From Chloroflexota bacterium (GTDB lineage Bacteria; Chloroflexota; UBA6077; CF-72), in contig JAFAOS010000156.1 of the NCBI GenBank assembly GCA_019247515.1, positions 1-49,482 of the forward strand: a stretch of 49,482 bases of DNA. The letters run 5' to 3'. The notes under the pieces were generated by a model that was not told the origin of the DNA, ran no database searches, and worked only from the letters and a program-made list of their open reading frames with translations. The position numbers and the translations under genes are program-made. Shown here one piece after another: positions 1 to 8,802 of the stretch. The stretch's first letter is position 1; every line of letters begins with the position of its first letter.

Positions 1-1494
1 GGGCGCCGATCCGCCCGGCGTGCCACCGCCGGTGCGGGTAACCGCCCAGATCTTGCCGCTGCCGGGCTTGCCGGCCGCGCCGTAGTCGAGCACGTACATC
101 GTGTTGCCGCCGGCCGAGAAGCGCACGTCGATCGGGTGCTCGAGGCCGTTCAGACCGTTGGACGAGGCCGCGCCCTGGATCTTGTTGGTCAGGAACACGC
201 TCTTGTTCGCGCCAACCACCACCCCTTGCGGGTCGGTGTCAAAGTTCACCCGCCACACGTCGAAGCCGGGCAAGCCGTGGGGTGGCTGCTCGCCGAAGCC
301 GAGCGCGCCCCACTCGGCGATGAACAGGTCGTTCTTCCAACCGAACGTGTCCGAGGGACTGAAGGCGAAGCCGTCAGCCGAGACGCCCTTCTGAAAGTGC
401 GTGAGTGCGCCGAGCGCGTCCTGCTGCGTCGGCAGGCTGAGCGCCAGCGGCACGCCCGCGTTCTTCGGGTCAGACGGCGCGAAGCGCGGCTCGGTGGTCG
501 GCTCCTCGTCGATGATGTCCGGCCAGCCGTACCAGCCGCCCGGCACGACGACGTACAGGTCGTCGCCGTCCGACTCGAGCGGTCGGCTGCCGCGCACGTC
601 GGCGCCGTTGTTGGCGACGACCAGCGAACCCTTCAGCGCGGAGTCATCCGGGGCAAACTGCACGCCGTACGGATTGCGGAAACCCCAGGCGACCATCTGC
701 AGGCCGCTGCCGTCCTGGTTGGCGCTCAGCACCGCCGACGTACACGGCAGTTGACCCTTGACGACCTGACCGGGCGTGACGGCGGTCCCGAAGGGCATGT
801 ATGGCCCGGTGGTCGCCGTGGCATTCGGATCGGGTCCCAGAACGTCCTTGCTGGTCCAGTTTTGACCGCTGAGGACAATGTCCTTGCAGGGAATGTCGTG
901 GAAGGTCGGGTGGGTCTTGAGCCAGCCGGTCGCATTCAGGTTGTCTTCGCCCACGACGCTGGCGTTGGTGGCGCTGCCCTCGCCCCAGTACAGCCGGTTG
1001 TCCTTGCCGATGACGATGTGGTCGGCGGCGTGGTCGCCCTGCACCGGCAGGTCGATCAGGTGCTGAACGCTGCCGTCGCGGTGCACGCGGTTGAGACCGG
1101 TGCCGTCGTTGACGAAGATCGTGTCGTCGTCTTTGACGGCGATGCCGAGCGCGTTCGCGGTCAGGCCCTTCTGCGAATCGCCGTTGTAGACCAGCGACGG
1201 CGTGCCGTTCGAGACCTTCCAGATTTTGACGTTTGGAGGCGGGGCGCTCTGAGGGAACCCGAAATTGGAGCCGGAGTCGAGCACGTACAGGTCGCCGTTG
1301 GGCGCCCGATCGAAGGCGGTCGCCGCGGTGAAGCCGGTGGCGAACTGGGTGACCTGATACCCCGACGGCGCCAGGATGTCATTGGCGCTCTGCGCGGTGG
1401 CCGGCGGCAATCCGACGAGCAAGACAGCCAGGGACGCCCCCGCCACCAGCAGCAGGCGCACGCCGAACCTGGGCAGGAAATCGCGTCGAACCAC
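1..1494 (-). CDS. Secreted PQQ-type glucose/sorbosone dehydrogenase-like beta-propeller (3' end outside window)
   Basis: The frame is open from a GTG at 1494 to the window edge (498 codons), so the C-terminus is missing. AGGAGG lies 6 nt before the GTG and decides the start. The N-terminus has Arg residues, a hydrophobic stretch and a PPATAQS cleavage-like site, so export is expected. The motif AWGFRNPYGVQFAPD and a following GGWYGWPDI match the signature region of the glucose/sorbosone dehydrogenase (GSDH) six-bladed propeller family, which oxidises sugars with PQQ or acts as a sugar-binding propeller. The substrate cannot be read from the sequence. It is divergent from yfbR with about 120 bp between the starts. 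Family confident, catalytic activity not established. Confidence 0.82.
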   Translation of the reverse strand, partial: MVRRDFLPRFGVRLLLVAGASLAVLLVGLPPATAQSANDILAPSGYQVTQFATGFTAATAFDRAPNGDLYVLDSGSNFGFPQSAPPPNVKIWKVSNGTPSLVYNGDSQKGLTANALGIAVKDDDTIFVNDGTGLNRVHRDGSVQHLIDLPVQGDHAADHIVIGKDNRLYWGEGSATNASVVGEDNLNATGWLKTHPTFHDIPCKDIVLSGQNWTSKDVLGPDPNATATTGPYMPFGTAVTPGQVVKGQLPCTSAVLSANQDGSGLQMVAWGFRNPYGVQFAPDDSALKGSLVVANNGADVRGSRPLESDGDDLYVVVPGGWYGWPDIIDEEPTTEPRFAPSDPKNAGVPLALSLPTQQDALGALTHFQKGVSADGFAFSPSDTFGWKNDLFIAEWGALGFGEQPPHGLPGFDVWRVNFDTDPQGVVVGANKSVFLTNKIQGAASSNGLNGLEHPIDVRFSAGGNTMYVLDYGAAGKPGSGKIWAVTRTGGGTPGGSAP

Positions 1495-1615
1495 GTGAAC
1501 CCTCCTCTGGGACGACGGCTCTGGGACGACGGCCGACCAGCCGTCGCAAGCCTCGAAGGGTCATCGTAAACCGCCCGGGCGGCCGGCCGTATCCTTCGTC
1601 AGCGAGCGCCCACAA

Positions 1616-2203
1616 ATGACCGGCGAGCACTTCTACGCCTACATGTACCGCTTGCGCCTGATTCAGCGCTGGGTGCTGATGCGCAGCGCCGTGCCCGAAA
1701 ACGTGGCCGAGCACTCGTACCAGGTGGCCCTGCTGACGCACGCGTTGTGCACGATTGCGCGCGAGGTATTCGGGACCGACGTCGATACTGGCCAGGCGGT
1801 CGTCCTCGCGCTGTTCCACGATGCCGAAGAGGTGATGACGGGCGACATTCCGTCGCCGGTCAAGCACCACAACCCCGGCATGCTGCGCAGCATTCGAGAG
1901 ATCGAGTCGCTGGCGGCCAACAACCTGCTGGGCATGGTGCCCGAGGCGCTGGTGTCGGCCTACCGTCCGCTGATCACCGGCCCCGAGCGCGACGCCGACC
2001 TGATGCGGTGGGTCAAAGCCGCCGACGCGCTGGACGCCTACCTGAAGTGCGCGATGGAGTACGCCGCCGGCAACCGCGAGTTCGCCGTGGCCGAGAAGCA
2101 GCTCGAGGCTAAAGCCCGCGGCATGCGCATGCCAGAGGTGGACTATTTTCTCGAGCACTTCGCCCCGAGCTTTCGGATGACGCTGGACGAGCTTACGGAG
2201 TAG
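1616..2203 (+). CDS. yfbR: 5'-deoxynucleotidase YfbR (HD domain)
   Basis: A 195-aa HD-domain protein that aligns nearly end to end with E. coli YfbR (199 aa), which removes the 5' phosphate from deoxyribonucleoside monophosphates using a divalent metal. Residues important in E. coli fall at identical numbers: R18, W19, H33 (AEHS), H68-D69 (FHDAEE), E72, D77 and D137 (ADALDAYLK). The end, YFLEHFAPSFRMTLDEL, is also typical. Cytoplasmic; role in dNMP homeostasis and dUMP supply is known for the family. Single gene, followed by a tandem-repeat region. The ATG at 1616 matches the family N-terminus exactly. Confidence 0.93.
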   Translation: MTGEHFYAYMYRLRLIQRWVLMRSAVPENVAEHSYQVALLTHALCTIAREVFGTDVDTGQAVVLALFHDAEEVMTGDIPSPVKHHNPGMLRSIREIESLAANNLLGMVPEALVSAYRPLITGPERDADLMRWVKAADALDAYLKCAMEYAAGNREFAVAEKQLEAKARGMRMPEVDYFLEHFAPSFRMTLDELTE

Positions 2204-2245
2204 GGCGTTGGGTGAGCGCGAACCTGAGTCGGATCCTGTCGACAG

Positions 2246-2430
2246 GTAGGGGAGACCCCTACAACCCCCTGGGATGTTGGTGCCGGGGGAGACCCCGACG
2301 ACCCCCGGGATGTTGTCGTAGGGAGAGACCCCGACGTCCCCCTGGGATGTTGTCGTAGGGGGAGACCCCGACGTCCCCATGGGATGTTGGTGTAGGAGGA
2401 AGACCCAGACGAACCCCCGGGGATGTCGGG
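2246..2430. repeat. Tandem array, five degenerate 36-39 bp units
   Basis: The marker GGGATGT recurs at 2271, 2307, 2344, 2381 and 2420, giving spacings of 36, 37, 37 and 39 bp. Each unit carries a short hairpin core GGGGAGACCCC (4-bp stem, 3-nt loop) followed by GACGNCCCC-type bases. It fills the gap between yfbR and the convergent large membrane protein. No open frame of credible composition runs through it. The C4/G4 stem with TCT/AGA loop resembles the dispersed elements at 12763, 35226, 37224, 37400 and 42819. Confidence 0.85.
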
Positions 2431-2470
2431 CGCGACTGACGTGATGGAGGTTAGCGCGCAGAGCGGACCA

Positions 2471-5400
2471 CTAGCGGCTGACCGTCAACCGCGTCGACAG
2501 GATCAGTCGGTTGTCGCCGTTGGCCAGCGTCAGCCGGGCGCCGCTGCGCGCATCATAGGCGCCAACCTCGATCGGGTATTCGCCCGCGGCCAGGCCGGCT
2601 GGCAGTTGCACGGTGTACGTGTCGTCGAGCGCCTCGCCCACGAGCCAGCCGGTAGTCGGCGCGTTGCCGTCTTGCGGCTGCGCGTCGCGCTGGGCCACGA
2701 CCTGCTGGCCCGAGGGATCGAGCACGTGGACGAAGACCGTGTACGCCGTCGACATCGGCGCCGCGGTTCGCCAGCGGAGCCTCACAAGCACTTTGTCTGG
2801 CCCCGACACCGACGCCGGCTCGATCGACGCCGACAGCAGCTCCATCGCCCTACCAAACGTCGCCAGCGGCGCCTGTCCCGAGTCGTCCAGGACGTGCGCG
2901 CGGCCCGTCAGGTTCAGCGTTCCGAGTCGAAGCTCCTCGGAATCGTCGAGCGCCACTTCAACCGACACGCTCTCCGCCAAGGCGCGGGGGTCGACGACCA
3001 GGCTTTCTTCGTCTCGCACCACGTTGCCAGCGTGCAAGCTGCCGGGCGAGACGCGGCCACCGAGCAGTGGCAGCCCGGTGTCCTGGACGACCTCACCGTT
3101 GCCGCCCACGAGCAGTACCCGCAGTTGTTTGGCGCCTGGCGCGTCGGCGGTGGCCCGCCACAGCAAGCCGAGGCGCAGTGGACTGCCGATGGCAGCCTCA
3201 GGCGGCAGCGGTCGCGACGCCAGCAGCTCGAGTCCACCGCCGCGCACTCCAGGTCCCTCCACCGCCCGCATATCGGGCGGCAGCGGCGTGGCGGCGTCCG
3301 CCGAGGCGGGGCTGAGTGCGATCGTCGACACCGGCACCCGATCCGTGCGGGCACCCCGCCACATGGCGAGTGCCGGAGGAGCGTTCGGCTCGAGCCGGCT
3401 CAGGCCGAGGGTCATGCGATACGACTGCGGGAATGCCGTCGGGTCGGTGATGACCGGCAGGCGGCTGAGCAGGCTCTCGTCTGTTTGCCATTCGGTCGCC
3501 GGGTAGAGGTCGAGCGTTCCGTTACCCCACAAGCTCCCGTCCCCTGAGGACGGATCGTCGAGCTGGAGCGACAACTGATACCCGGGCGGATGCGCGGCCA
3601 GCGGCGACCACACCAGGCGCGTCTCCAGCGTGTCGCCCGCTGCCGCGCTGGGCGGTGTCTGGACCGCGTCGATGCGCGCCACGCCGTCGAAGCTCGCGCC
3701 CAGCGCACTTGCCGACAGCAACGTCCGCGCGCACGCGTCGCGCACTGTCTCGCCGCTCATCACCACCTCGCCGGCGGCGTCCGGCGGCCCCAGACACGCG
3801 GTCAGGTCGCCGGCCGGGGGCTGGCCGTTCAGCTCGGACAACACGTACACCGCCGTGCTCGACGCCGGCGGCAAGGGCACCGACCGCGCCGGGTCGAACC
3901 ACTTGAACCACGGGAAGCGCAGCCCTGGCAGGCTGCCCGCACCGAAACGCCGCGGGGTTCCATCCACCGACGCCACGTAGATGGCGCTGGCCGCGACCCG
4001 GTCCGAGGTGAGCGCCGCGTGGGCCGCCGCGCCACCCAGCCCGTGCAGGCTGGTCTCGCGCTCGGGCCAGACGTCCGCCAGCCCGATCGCCTGCCAGACC
4101 AGCGCGCCCAGCACCACCACGCCCCAGCCGGCGACCGCGAATCTGGCCGCGCGGGGTCGACTACCGCTGCGCATCGCCGCACCCGCGCGCGACTGCAGCA
4201 CACGGCGCACCCCCTCGAGCGGCAACTGCGCGGCGACCGCGAGCATCGGCGCATACATCGGCATCACCAGTCGATAGCCGTAGGTGTCGGCTTCGAACAG
4301 CATGAGCACCAGGAGGTGTGTGCCCACGAACGCGTGAATTGGCCAGACGTGGAGCTTGCGCGTGCGCGCCAGGCCGAAACTGGCGGCGTACAGCAGGACC
4401 GTAACCAGCAGCGGCCAGTACACGCCGGGGTCATTGCGTCCTTGCAGCCCGATGCTGTGGGCGGCGAGCGGCAGCAGGGTGGCAAGGTAGCCGCGCGGGT
4501 CGGCGCGGATGAACGCCACGACCGTGCGCGTGGGTTGATCCAGGTGCAGAGCGTCGTACAGCGGGTCACGCTCGATGGCCGACTGGTCGACCAGGCCTGT
4601 CGGCGGCCGATGAAACTCGAGCAGACTCGCCCCGCCGCTGCTGCTGATCGGCACGAACTGGCCCGCGACGATCCAGTTGCGCGCGGTGACCGGCGCGATC
4701 GCGAGCGTCAGTCCGACACAGACGAGCACGATCGACAGGGTCGCCGCGCGCGGCTGCCGACGCCAGGCCAGCCACACGATCAGCAGCCCCAAGGGGACGC
4801 ACAGCAGAAATTGCGAGCGGCTGATCGTGGTCAGGCCGAGCAACACGCCCGCCAGCAGCGCCTGCCACCATGCCACGGGTCGCTCCCGCCGCGCGAGGAC
4901 CACCAGGACGATCAGACTGGCCATGACCAGCGGCATGTACAGGTTCTCGTTGAACAGCTGCCGCGCAATTTTGAAGTGCTCGGGCTCGAGCTGCAGCAGG
5001 ACCAGAAAGGCGGCGGCCGCCACCAGTCCGTCCAGCAACGTGCCGAACGCTCGCCGCGCGAGCTCCGCGGTCCCGACCACCACCGCGCCCAGCGCGGCGA
5101 ACTGCACCACCAGCGGGCCAAACAGGCTTTCGCCGGTCACTCGGTGCAGGGCGGCCAGCACGTACGGGTACAGCGGCTGGCCGTAAAACGCGGCGGCGTG
5201 CCCCTGGCCGCCATCCATCGGCCAGCCGTTGAGCAGGATGTCTCGCGCCGACGACTCGTAGATCAGCCAGTCGTCCAGACCTGAGAGGATGGTCGCCTTA
5301 CCTTCCGCCGGCGCTTCGAGCAGCATGCCGTAGGCCAGAAAGAGCAGCGGCGCCAGCCAGATCGCCGCGCGCCACCACCGCCTGGCCCCCTCTCCCTCTG

Positions 5401-6214
5401 GGAGACGGCTTGGGGTGACGGCCGTTCGCCTGGCCCCCTCTCCCTCTGGGAGAGGGCTCGGGGTGAGGGCCATGTTTCCAGCAACAAGCCTCAGGATTCC
5501 CAGCGCCAGCCAGACCACGATCGCGCCCGCGACGAGCGCGCGGCCGAGCCAGGTCAACGCGTCGCTGAGCGACGTCGACCCCGTGTCGGGCCGCCAGCGC
5601 ACGTCGTCGCCACCCAGCGTTTCGAGGGGGCCGCCGGGCGTGCGCTGCCACTGCACCTGCAGTCCGGGCACGCGCGCCTCGGGCCGACTGTAGTCAATCT
5701 GTAACAGGTGCAGGCCGGCCGCGAGGTCACGTGTCGCGTCCTGATTGTCCTCCAGCGGCGAGCCGTCGAGCGTGACCTGCGCCGGGCCCTCGGCGGCAAT
5801 CGCAAACCGTCGCTCGCCAGCGGACGGCGCCAGCAGCCAGCCCTGCCAGCGCACGCTGAACGGCAGCTGGTCGCGCCCGGGCGCCACGTCGGGGCCGAAG
5901 TTGAAGCGCGACGCGTCGTTGAAGAAGTGGACGCCAAAGTCTTCACCGCGCAGGTCGAGCTTCGAGTCGATGCGCGACGCGTCAGTCAGCCAGGGAAAGT
6001 CGGTGGAACGTTCGGGCGGACCGCTCGGCGTCGCGGCAGCCCAGTAGCTGGCCTTCAGCCCGATGGGCGGCGCGGCCGCCTGAGCCAGCGCCAGGCAACC
6101 CACTCCGAACGCGAGCGCCACCAGCAGCCCGAGGGTGGCTCGTCGCGGCAGTCGCGGCAACGCGAGCGCCGCGTATACCAGCAACGCACCAGCGACCAGA
6201 CCCACGGCCGCCAA
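2471..6214 (-). CDS. Giant membrane protein: PA14-like domain plus GT-C (GT39/ArnT-like) glycosyltransferase
   Basis: 1247 aa. Residues about 1-45 hold two hydrophobic segments. Residues about 50-190 look like a PA14 carbohydrate-binding domain (GLKASYW, then FSVRWQGWLLAPSAGERRF). A membrane segment near 225-245 follows, then a multi-spanning region about 285-690 with D314-D315 (LDDWLIYE) placed like the catalytic acidic motif of GT-C transferases that use lipid-linked sugars. The C-terminal 500 residues are mostly hydrophilic beta-type sequence, probably outside the membrane. Residues about 248-279 are two in-frame 16-aa copies of a dispersed DNA repeat. The start is TTG, 13 bp after the stop of the upstream small gene; a GTG three codons later is an alternative. 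Donor and acceptor unknown. Confidence 0.75.
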   Translation of the reverse strand: MAAVGLVAGALLVYAALALPRLPRRATLGLLVALAFGVGCLALAQAAAPPIGLKASYWAAATPSGPPERSTDFPWLTDASRIDSKLDLRGEDFGVHFFNDASRFNFGPDVAPGRDQLPFSVRWQGWLLAPSAGERRFAIAAEGPAQVTLDGSPLEDNQDATRDLAAGLHLLQIDYSRPEARVPGLQVQWQRTPGGPLETLGGDDVRWRPDTGSTSLSDALTWLGRALVAGAIVVWLALGILRLVAGNMALTPSPLPEGEGARRTAVTPSRLPEGEGARRWWRAAIWLAPLLFLAYGMLLEAPAEGKATILSGLDDWLIYESSARDILLNGWPMDGGQGHAAAFYGQPLYPYVLAALHRVTGESLFGPLVVQFAALGAVVVGTAELARRAFGTLLDGLVAAAAFLVLLQLEPEHFKIARQLFNENLYMPLVMASLIVLVVLARRERPVAWWQALLAGVLLGLTTISRSQFLLCVPLGLLIVWLAWRRQPRAATLSIVLVCVGLTLAIAPVTARNWIVAGQFVPISSSGGASLLEFHRPPTGLVDQSAIERDPLYDALHLDQPTRTVVAFIRADPRGYLATLLPLAAHSIGLQGRNDPGVYWPLLVTVLLYAASFGLARTRKLHVWPIHAFVGTHLLVLMLFEADTYGYRLVMPMYAPMLAVAAQLPLEGVRRVLQSRAGAAMRSGSRPRAARFAVAGWGVVVLGALVWQAIGLADVWPERETSLHGLGGAAAHAALTSDRVAASAIYVASVDGTPRRFGAGSLPGLRFPWFKWFDPARSVPLPPASSTAVYVLSELNGQPPAGDLTACLGPPDAAGEVVMSGETVRDACARTLLSASALGASFDGVARIDAVQTPPSAAAGDTLETRLVWSPLAAHPPGYQLSLQLDDPSSGDGSLWGNGTLDLYPATEWQTDESLLSRLPVITDPTAFPQSYRMTLGLSRLEPNAPPALAMWRGARTDRVPVSTIALSPASADAATPLPPDMRAVEGPGVRGGGLELLASRPLPPEAAIGSPLRLGLLWRATADAPGAKQLRVLLVGGNGEVVQDTGLPLLGGRVSPGSLHAGNVVRDEESLVVDPRALAESVSVEVALDDSEELRLGTLNLTGRAHVLDDSGQAPLATFGRAMELLSASIEPASVSGPDKVLVRLRWRTAAPMSTAYTVFVHVLDPSGQQVVAQRDAQPQDGNAPTTGWLVGEALDDTYTVQLPAGLAAGEYPIEVGAYDARSGARLTLANGDNRLILSTRLTVSR
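5379..5474 (-). repeat. Two tandem 48-bp repeat copies inserted in frame
   Basis: Copies at about 5379-5426 and 5427-5474 share the core CCCTCTCCCTCTGGGAGA with GGGGTGA. This is the common intergenic palindromic element that gives PLPEGEGA-type peptides. Period 48 bp equals 16 codons, so the host frame is kept. A related inverted pair lies at 20889-20977. Confidence 0.85.
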
Positions 6215-6227
6215 GGTTACCTATCGG

Positions 6228-6545
6228 TCAGTCTTCTTTGGGGGCCTCCGCGCCGCACAGGCCGCAGACACCGTTGATGATGCAGTGTCCGTCGGGATGT
6301 CCCACGGTCTCGATCAGGTGCCGGCCCTCCGTACAGTGGCTCCCCACTTCGCCAGGCGCCGGACACGCCGCCAGATGCCATTCGACCCGGTCGCGTTCGC
6401 GCGTCGAGCCGACCTGGCCGCCAGTTCGAACGACCGCCCGCCAGTAGACGCGCGTCTCGACGGGGGCGGCTGGTTCGGCTTTGGCCTTACCAGCGGGTCG
6501 CTCGCCGCCGGGGTTCGGGCTGGGTTCGATCGTAGTTGCAGCCAT
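6228..6545 (-). CDS. Hypothetical Cys/His-rich protein
   Basis: 105 aa, family not recognised. The N-terminal 35 residues are Pro/Ala/Lys rich and probably disordered. The C-terminal half holds four Cys and several His: CPAPGEVGSHC, then GHPDGHCIINGVCGLCG. The spacing suggests one or two zinc sites. No signal peptide or membrane segment. It sits 13 bp upstream of the large glycosyltransferase gene on the same strand and may share its mRNA. An ATG start is present; coding status is supported by composition and the compact Cys pattern, not by homology. Confidence 0.55.
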   Translation of the reverse strand: MAATTIEPSPNPGGERPAGKAKAEPAAPVETRVYWRAVVRTGGQVGSTRERDRVEWHLAACPAPGEVGSHCTEGRHLIETVGHPDGHCIINGVCGLCGAEAPKED

Positions 6546-6568
6546 GCGCCTAATGGTACGTCCTCACA

Positions 6569-7807
6569 TTACACCTCGGCACGAACGGCGGCCTCGGGCG
6601 CCAACTCCGCGGGCGTGTGCGGACGTACCTTGATCGGCCGACGCGCGCGAAACACCGGGAACATCAACCCCAACAGCGCGCCAAATACCGCGTGCCGAAT
6701 CAGCTCACCGGTGAACGCCACGGGCCCGGTCGCTCCCAGACCGCCCACGCCCAGTCCCAGGACGGGCAGCACCAGCAGCACCGAGACCAGCAATGGCAGC
6801 GCGGCAAACATGACCCCCCGCTGCCAGTCCGTCCACTGCGTCGGCAGGCGTGGCTCACCCCAGATGCCATACACGGCGCCCCACATCACGCCCACGGCCA
6901 GGTACGCCGGCACGGCGAGGAACAGGAAGATCGGCTCCACGTCTCGCGCGAGCGCGAACGCCATGCGCGCCGCGGTGCGCTCGACCAGAGTGCCCGGTGC
7001 GTTGAACGCGATCCCACCCGCCAGGTTCAGCGTGACGTTCATCACGAGCGTCGAGGCTACGGTCGCCAGCAAGCCCGCCAGCGCGCCGGCCCGCAGTTGC
7101 ACCTCGCGTTCGGCGGGATGCGTCCCCGTGCCGCGTTTGCCCAGGTCCTGACGGGCACGCACGGTCCACCACAGGATCAGCGCCAGCGGGATGAGCGAGC
7201 CGACCAGTCCGAACGGCAGGTGAACCTTTTCCAGAAGCTCGAGGACGGGCGCGCCGAGCGAGTAGCCGAGCACGGTGTAGACCACGATGTACACCAGCGC
7301 CCCCAGGCTCATCGCCGGAAAGAACACGCGGTAGGGGACCTCGAGCACGCCGCAGGCGACGGTCGTCACGATGCGCAGGCCGGGCACGAGCCGGCCGAGA
7401 AACACGGCCCGCGAGCCGTGCTTCTTGAGCCATTGCTCGGCCGTGTCCAGCCGCTCGGGGGTGAGGCGAATGAAGCGGCCGTAGCGATACACCAGGCCGC
7501 GGCCCGCCCAGCGGCAGACGAAATAGAGAAAGCTCGAGCCGATCATCGTTGCGACCCACGTGGTGGCGATCGGCTCTGCCAGCCACCACCACGGGTAGTC
7601 ATAGAGCTTGCCGTGCACGCCGAGGGCGAGCATTGCCACGTCACCGGGAACCGGCACCGGCACGCCCGCCTCTTCGATCAGCAGAAAAACGAACGCGGCC
7701 AGCAGGCCGTGTTGATCCAGAAAGGAGGAGGTCGCCAGGCCGACTTCAGTCCACCAGTCCACCATGCCCGACGAGCGCTCTCCCCAGACGTTAGCATTCC
7801 CGATCAT
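6569..7807 (-). CDS. DedA/SNARE-associated family membrane protein with extra C-terminal membrane domain
   Basis: 412 aa. Residues about 15-215 are a DedA (VTT) domain: EEAGVPVPVPGD near the N-terminus and the family motif FLGRLVPGLRIVTTVACG. DedA proteins act in the inner membrane, with members known to flip undecaprenyl phosphate or phospholipids. Residues about 220-395 form a second, unrecognised multi-spanning region ending in a basic tail; typical DedA proteins are about 200-220 aa, so this is roughly a doubling. The ATG at 7807 gives 14 extra residues; an internal ATG at 7765 (MVDWWTE) is an equally good start. Divergent from the ROK gene. Confidence 0.85.
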   Translation of the reverse strand: MIGNANVWGERSSGMVDWWTEVGLATSSFLDQHGLLAAFVFLLIEEAGVPVPVPGDVAMLALGVHGKLYDYPWWWLAEPIATTWVATMIGSSFLYFVCRWAGRGLVYRYGRFIRLTPERLDTAEQWLKKHGSRAVFLGRLVPGLRIVTTVACGVLEVPYRVFFPAMSLGALVYIVVYTVLGYSLGAPVLELLEKVHLPFGLVGSLIPLALILWWTVRARQDLGKRGTGTHPAEREVQLRAGALAGLLATVASTLVMNVTLNLAGGIAFNAPGTLVERTAARMAFALARDVEPIFLFLAVPAYLAVGVMWGAVYGIWGEPRLPTQWTDWQRGVMFAALPLLVSVLLVLPVLGLGVGGLGATGPVAFTGELIRHAVFGALLGLMFPVFRARRPIKVRPHTPAELAPEAAVRAEV

Positions 7808-7849
7808 CGCACCCCAGGCAAGACACCCGTCGATGCTCGCGATCGCAGC

Positions 7850-8785
7850 GTGAGCTCGAAGCCTACGGTACTGGCCGTCGACGTCGGCGGCACCAAAATG
7901 GCGGCGGCGGTCGTCGACCTCGACGGCCAGGTGCTGGCCTCGGACCGCATCAGCACCGCCCGATCGCCAGATGCCGAGGTGCTCTTCGGCGGCCTGCGCT
8001 CACTCTGCGAGCGCCTGCTTGCCTCGGGCTTGGGCGTGGCCGCCATCGGGGTCGGGTGTGGCGGCCCGATGCTGTACCCGCGGGGCGTCGTCAGTCCCCT
8101 CAACATCCCGGGCTGGCGCGGGTTTCCACTCCGCGAGCGACTCGGCGCCGCGCTCAATCTGCCGTGCGTTGTCGACAACGACGCCAAGGCGCTGGCGCTC
8201 GGCGAACGCTGGCGCGGCGCCGGCCAGGGGTCCGACAACATGCTCGGCATGGTCGTCTCAACTGGCGTTGGCGGCGGCATCATCCTGGACGGTCGCCTGC
8301 TCGATGGTCTCGGCGGCAATGCCGGGCATATCGGCCACATCATCGTCTGGCCCAACGGACCACTGTGTGGTTGCGGCGCGCGCGGCTGCGTCGAGGGCGT
8401 CGCTTCCGGTACCGGCCTGGCGCGCCGCCTGAACACCGCGCTGGCCGACGGCCGATCCACGAGCTTGCAGCCGGACGCGAACGCCGAGGAGATCGCGGTC
8501 GCCGCCCGCGCTGGCGACGGCCTGGCCCAGGAGCTGTACCGCACGGCTGGCGAAGGCGTCGGTCGCGGCATCGCCTCCGCCGCGGCGCTGCTCGATCTCG
8601 ATCGGGTAGTCATTGGCGGCAGCATCGCCCTGCACGCCTGGGACCTTCTTGGTCCGCCCCTTCAGGCCGAGGTGGGTGCCGCGGCGCGTCTGGATTTCAC
8701 CCGCGACGTACGCGTTCTGCACGCCCAGCTCGGGGACCAGGCCGGACTGTATGGTGCGGCGCAGCTGGCTTTCTCGTTGCTATAA
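7850..8785 (+). CDS. ROK family sugar kinase (glucokinase-like)
   Basis: 311 aa, starting at GTG 7850 (VSSKPTVLAV); the open frame continues upstream only as antisense of the DedA gene. AVDVGGTKMAAAVV is the N-terminal phosphate loop. The ROK signature follows: GHIGHIIVWPNGPLCGCGAR then GCVEG, including the zinc motif CxCGxxGCxE. VVDNDAKALALGE carries the catalytic Asp (DND). STGVGGGIILDG is phosphate loop 2. The family phosphorylates glucose or N-acetyl sugars with ATP. No helix-turn-helix, so it is a kinase rather than a NagC-type repressor. The LCP gene starts 17 bp after its stop. Confidence 0.9.
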   Translation: MSSKPTVLAVDVGGTKMAAAVVDLDGQVLASDRISTARSPDAEVLFGGLRSLCERLLASGLGVAAIGVGCGGPMLYPRGVVSPLNIPGWRGFPLRERLGAALNLPCVVDNDAKALALGERWRGAGQGSDNMLGMVVSTGVGGGIILDGRLLDGLGGNAGHIGHIIVWPNGPLCGCGARGCVEGVASGTGLARRLNTALADGRSTSLQPDANAEEIAVAARAGDGLAQELYRTAGEGVGRGIASAAALLDLDRVVIGGSIALHAWDLLGPPLQAEVGAAARLDFTRDVRVLHAQLGDQAGLYGAAQLAFSLL

Positions 8786-8802
8786 GTGAGACTCGCTGCC
8801 CG

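Noticed and set aside
136..1569. 477-aa open frame on the plus strand
   Set aside because: It is antisense to the dehydrogenase, whose frame has a signal peptide, family motifs and a ribosome site. The Arg/Val/Gly-rich product is typical of GC-rich shadow frames.
2246..2430. CRISPR array
   Set aside because: The entire 36-39 bp unit repeats, with no unique spacers, and no cas gene is present.
6617..7849. N-terminal extension of the ROK kinase frame
   Set aside because: The upstream 411 codons are antisense to the DedA gene and lack sense; ROK homology begins at the GTG at 7850.
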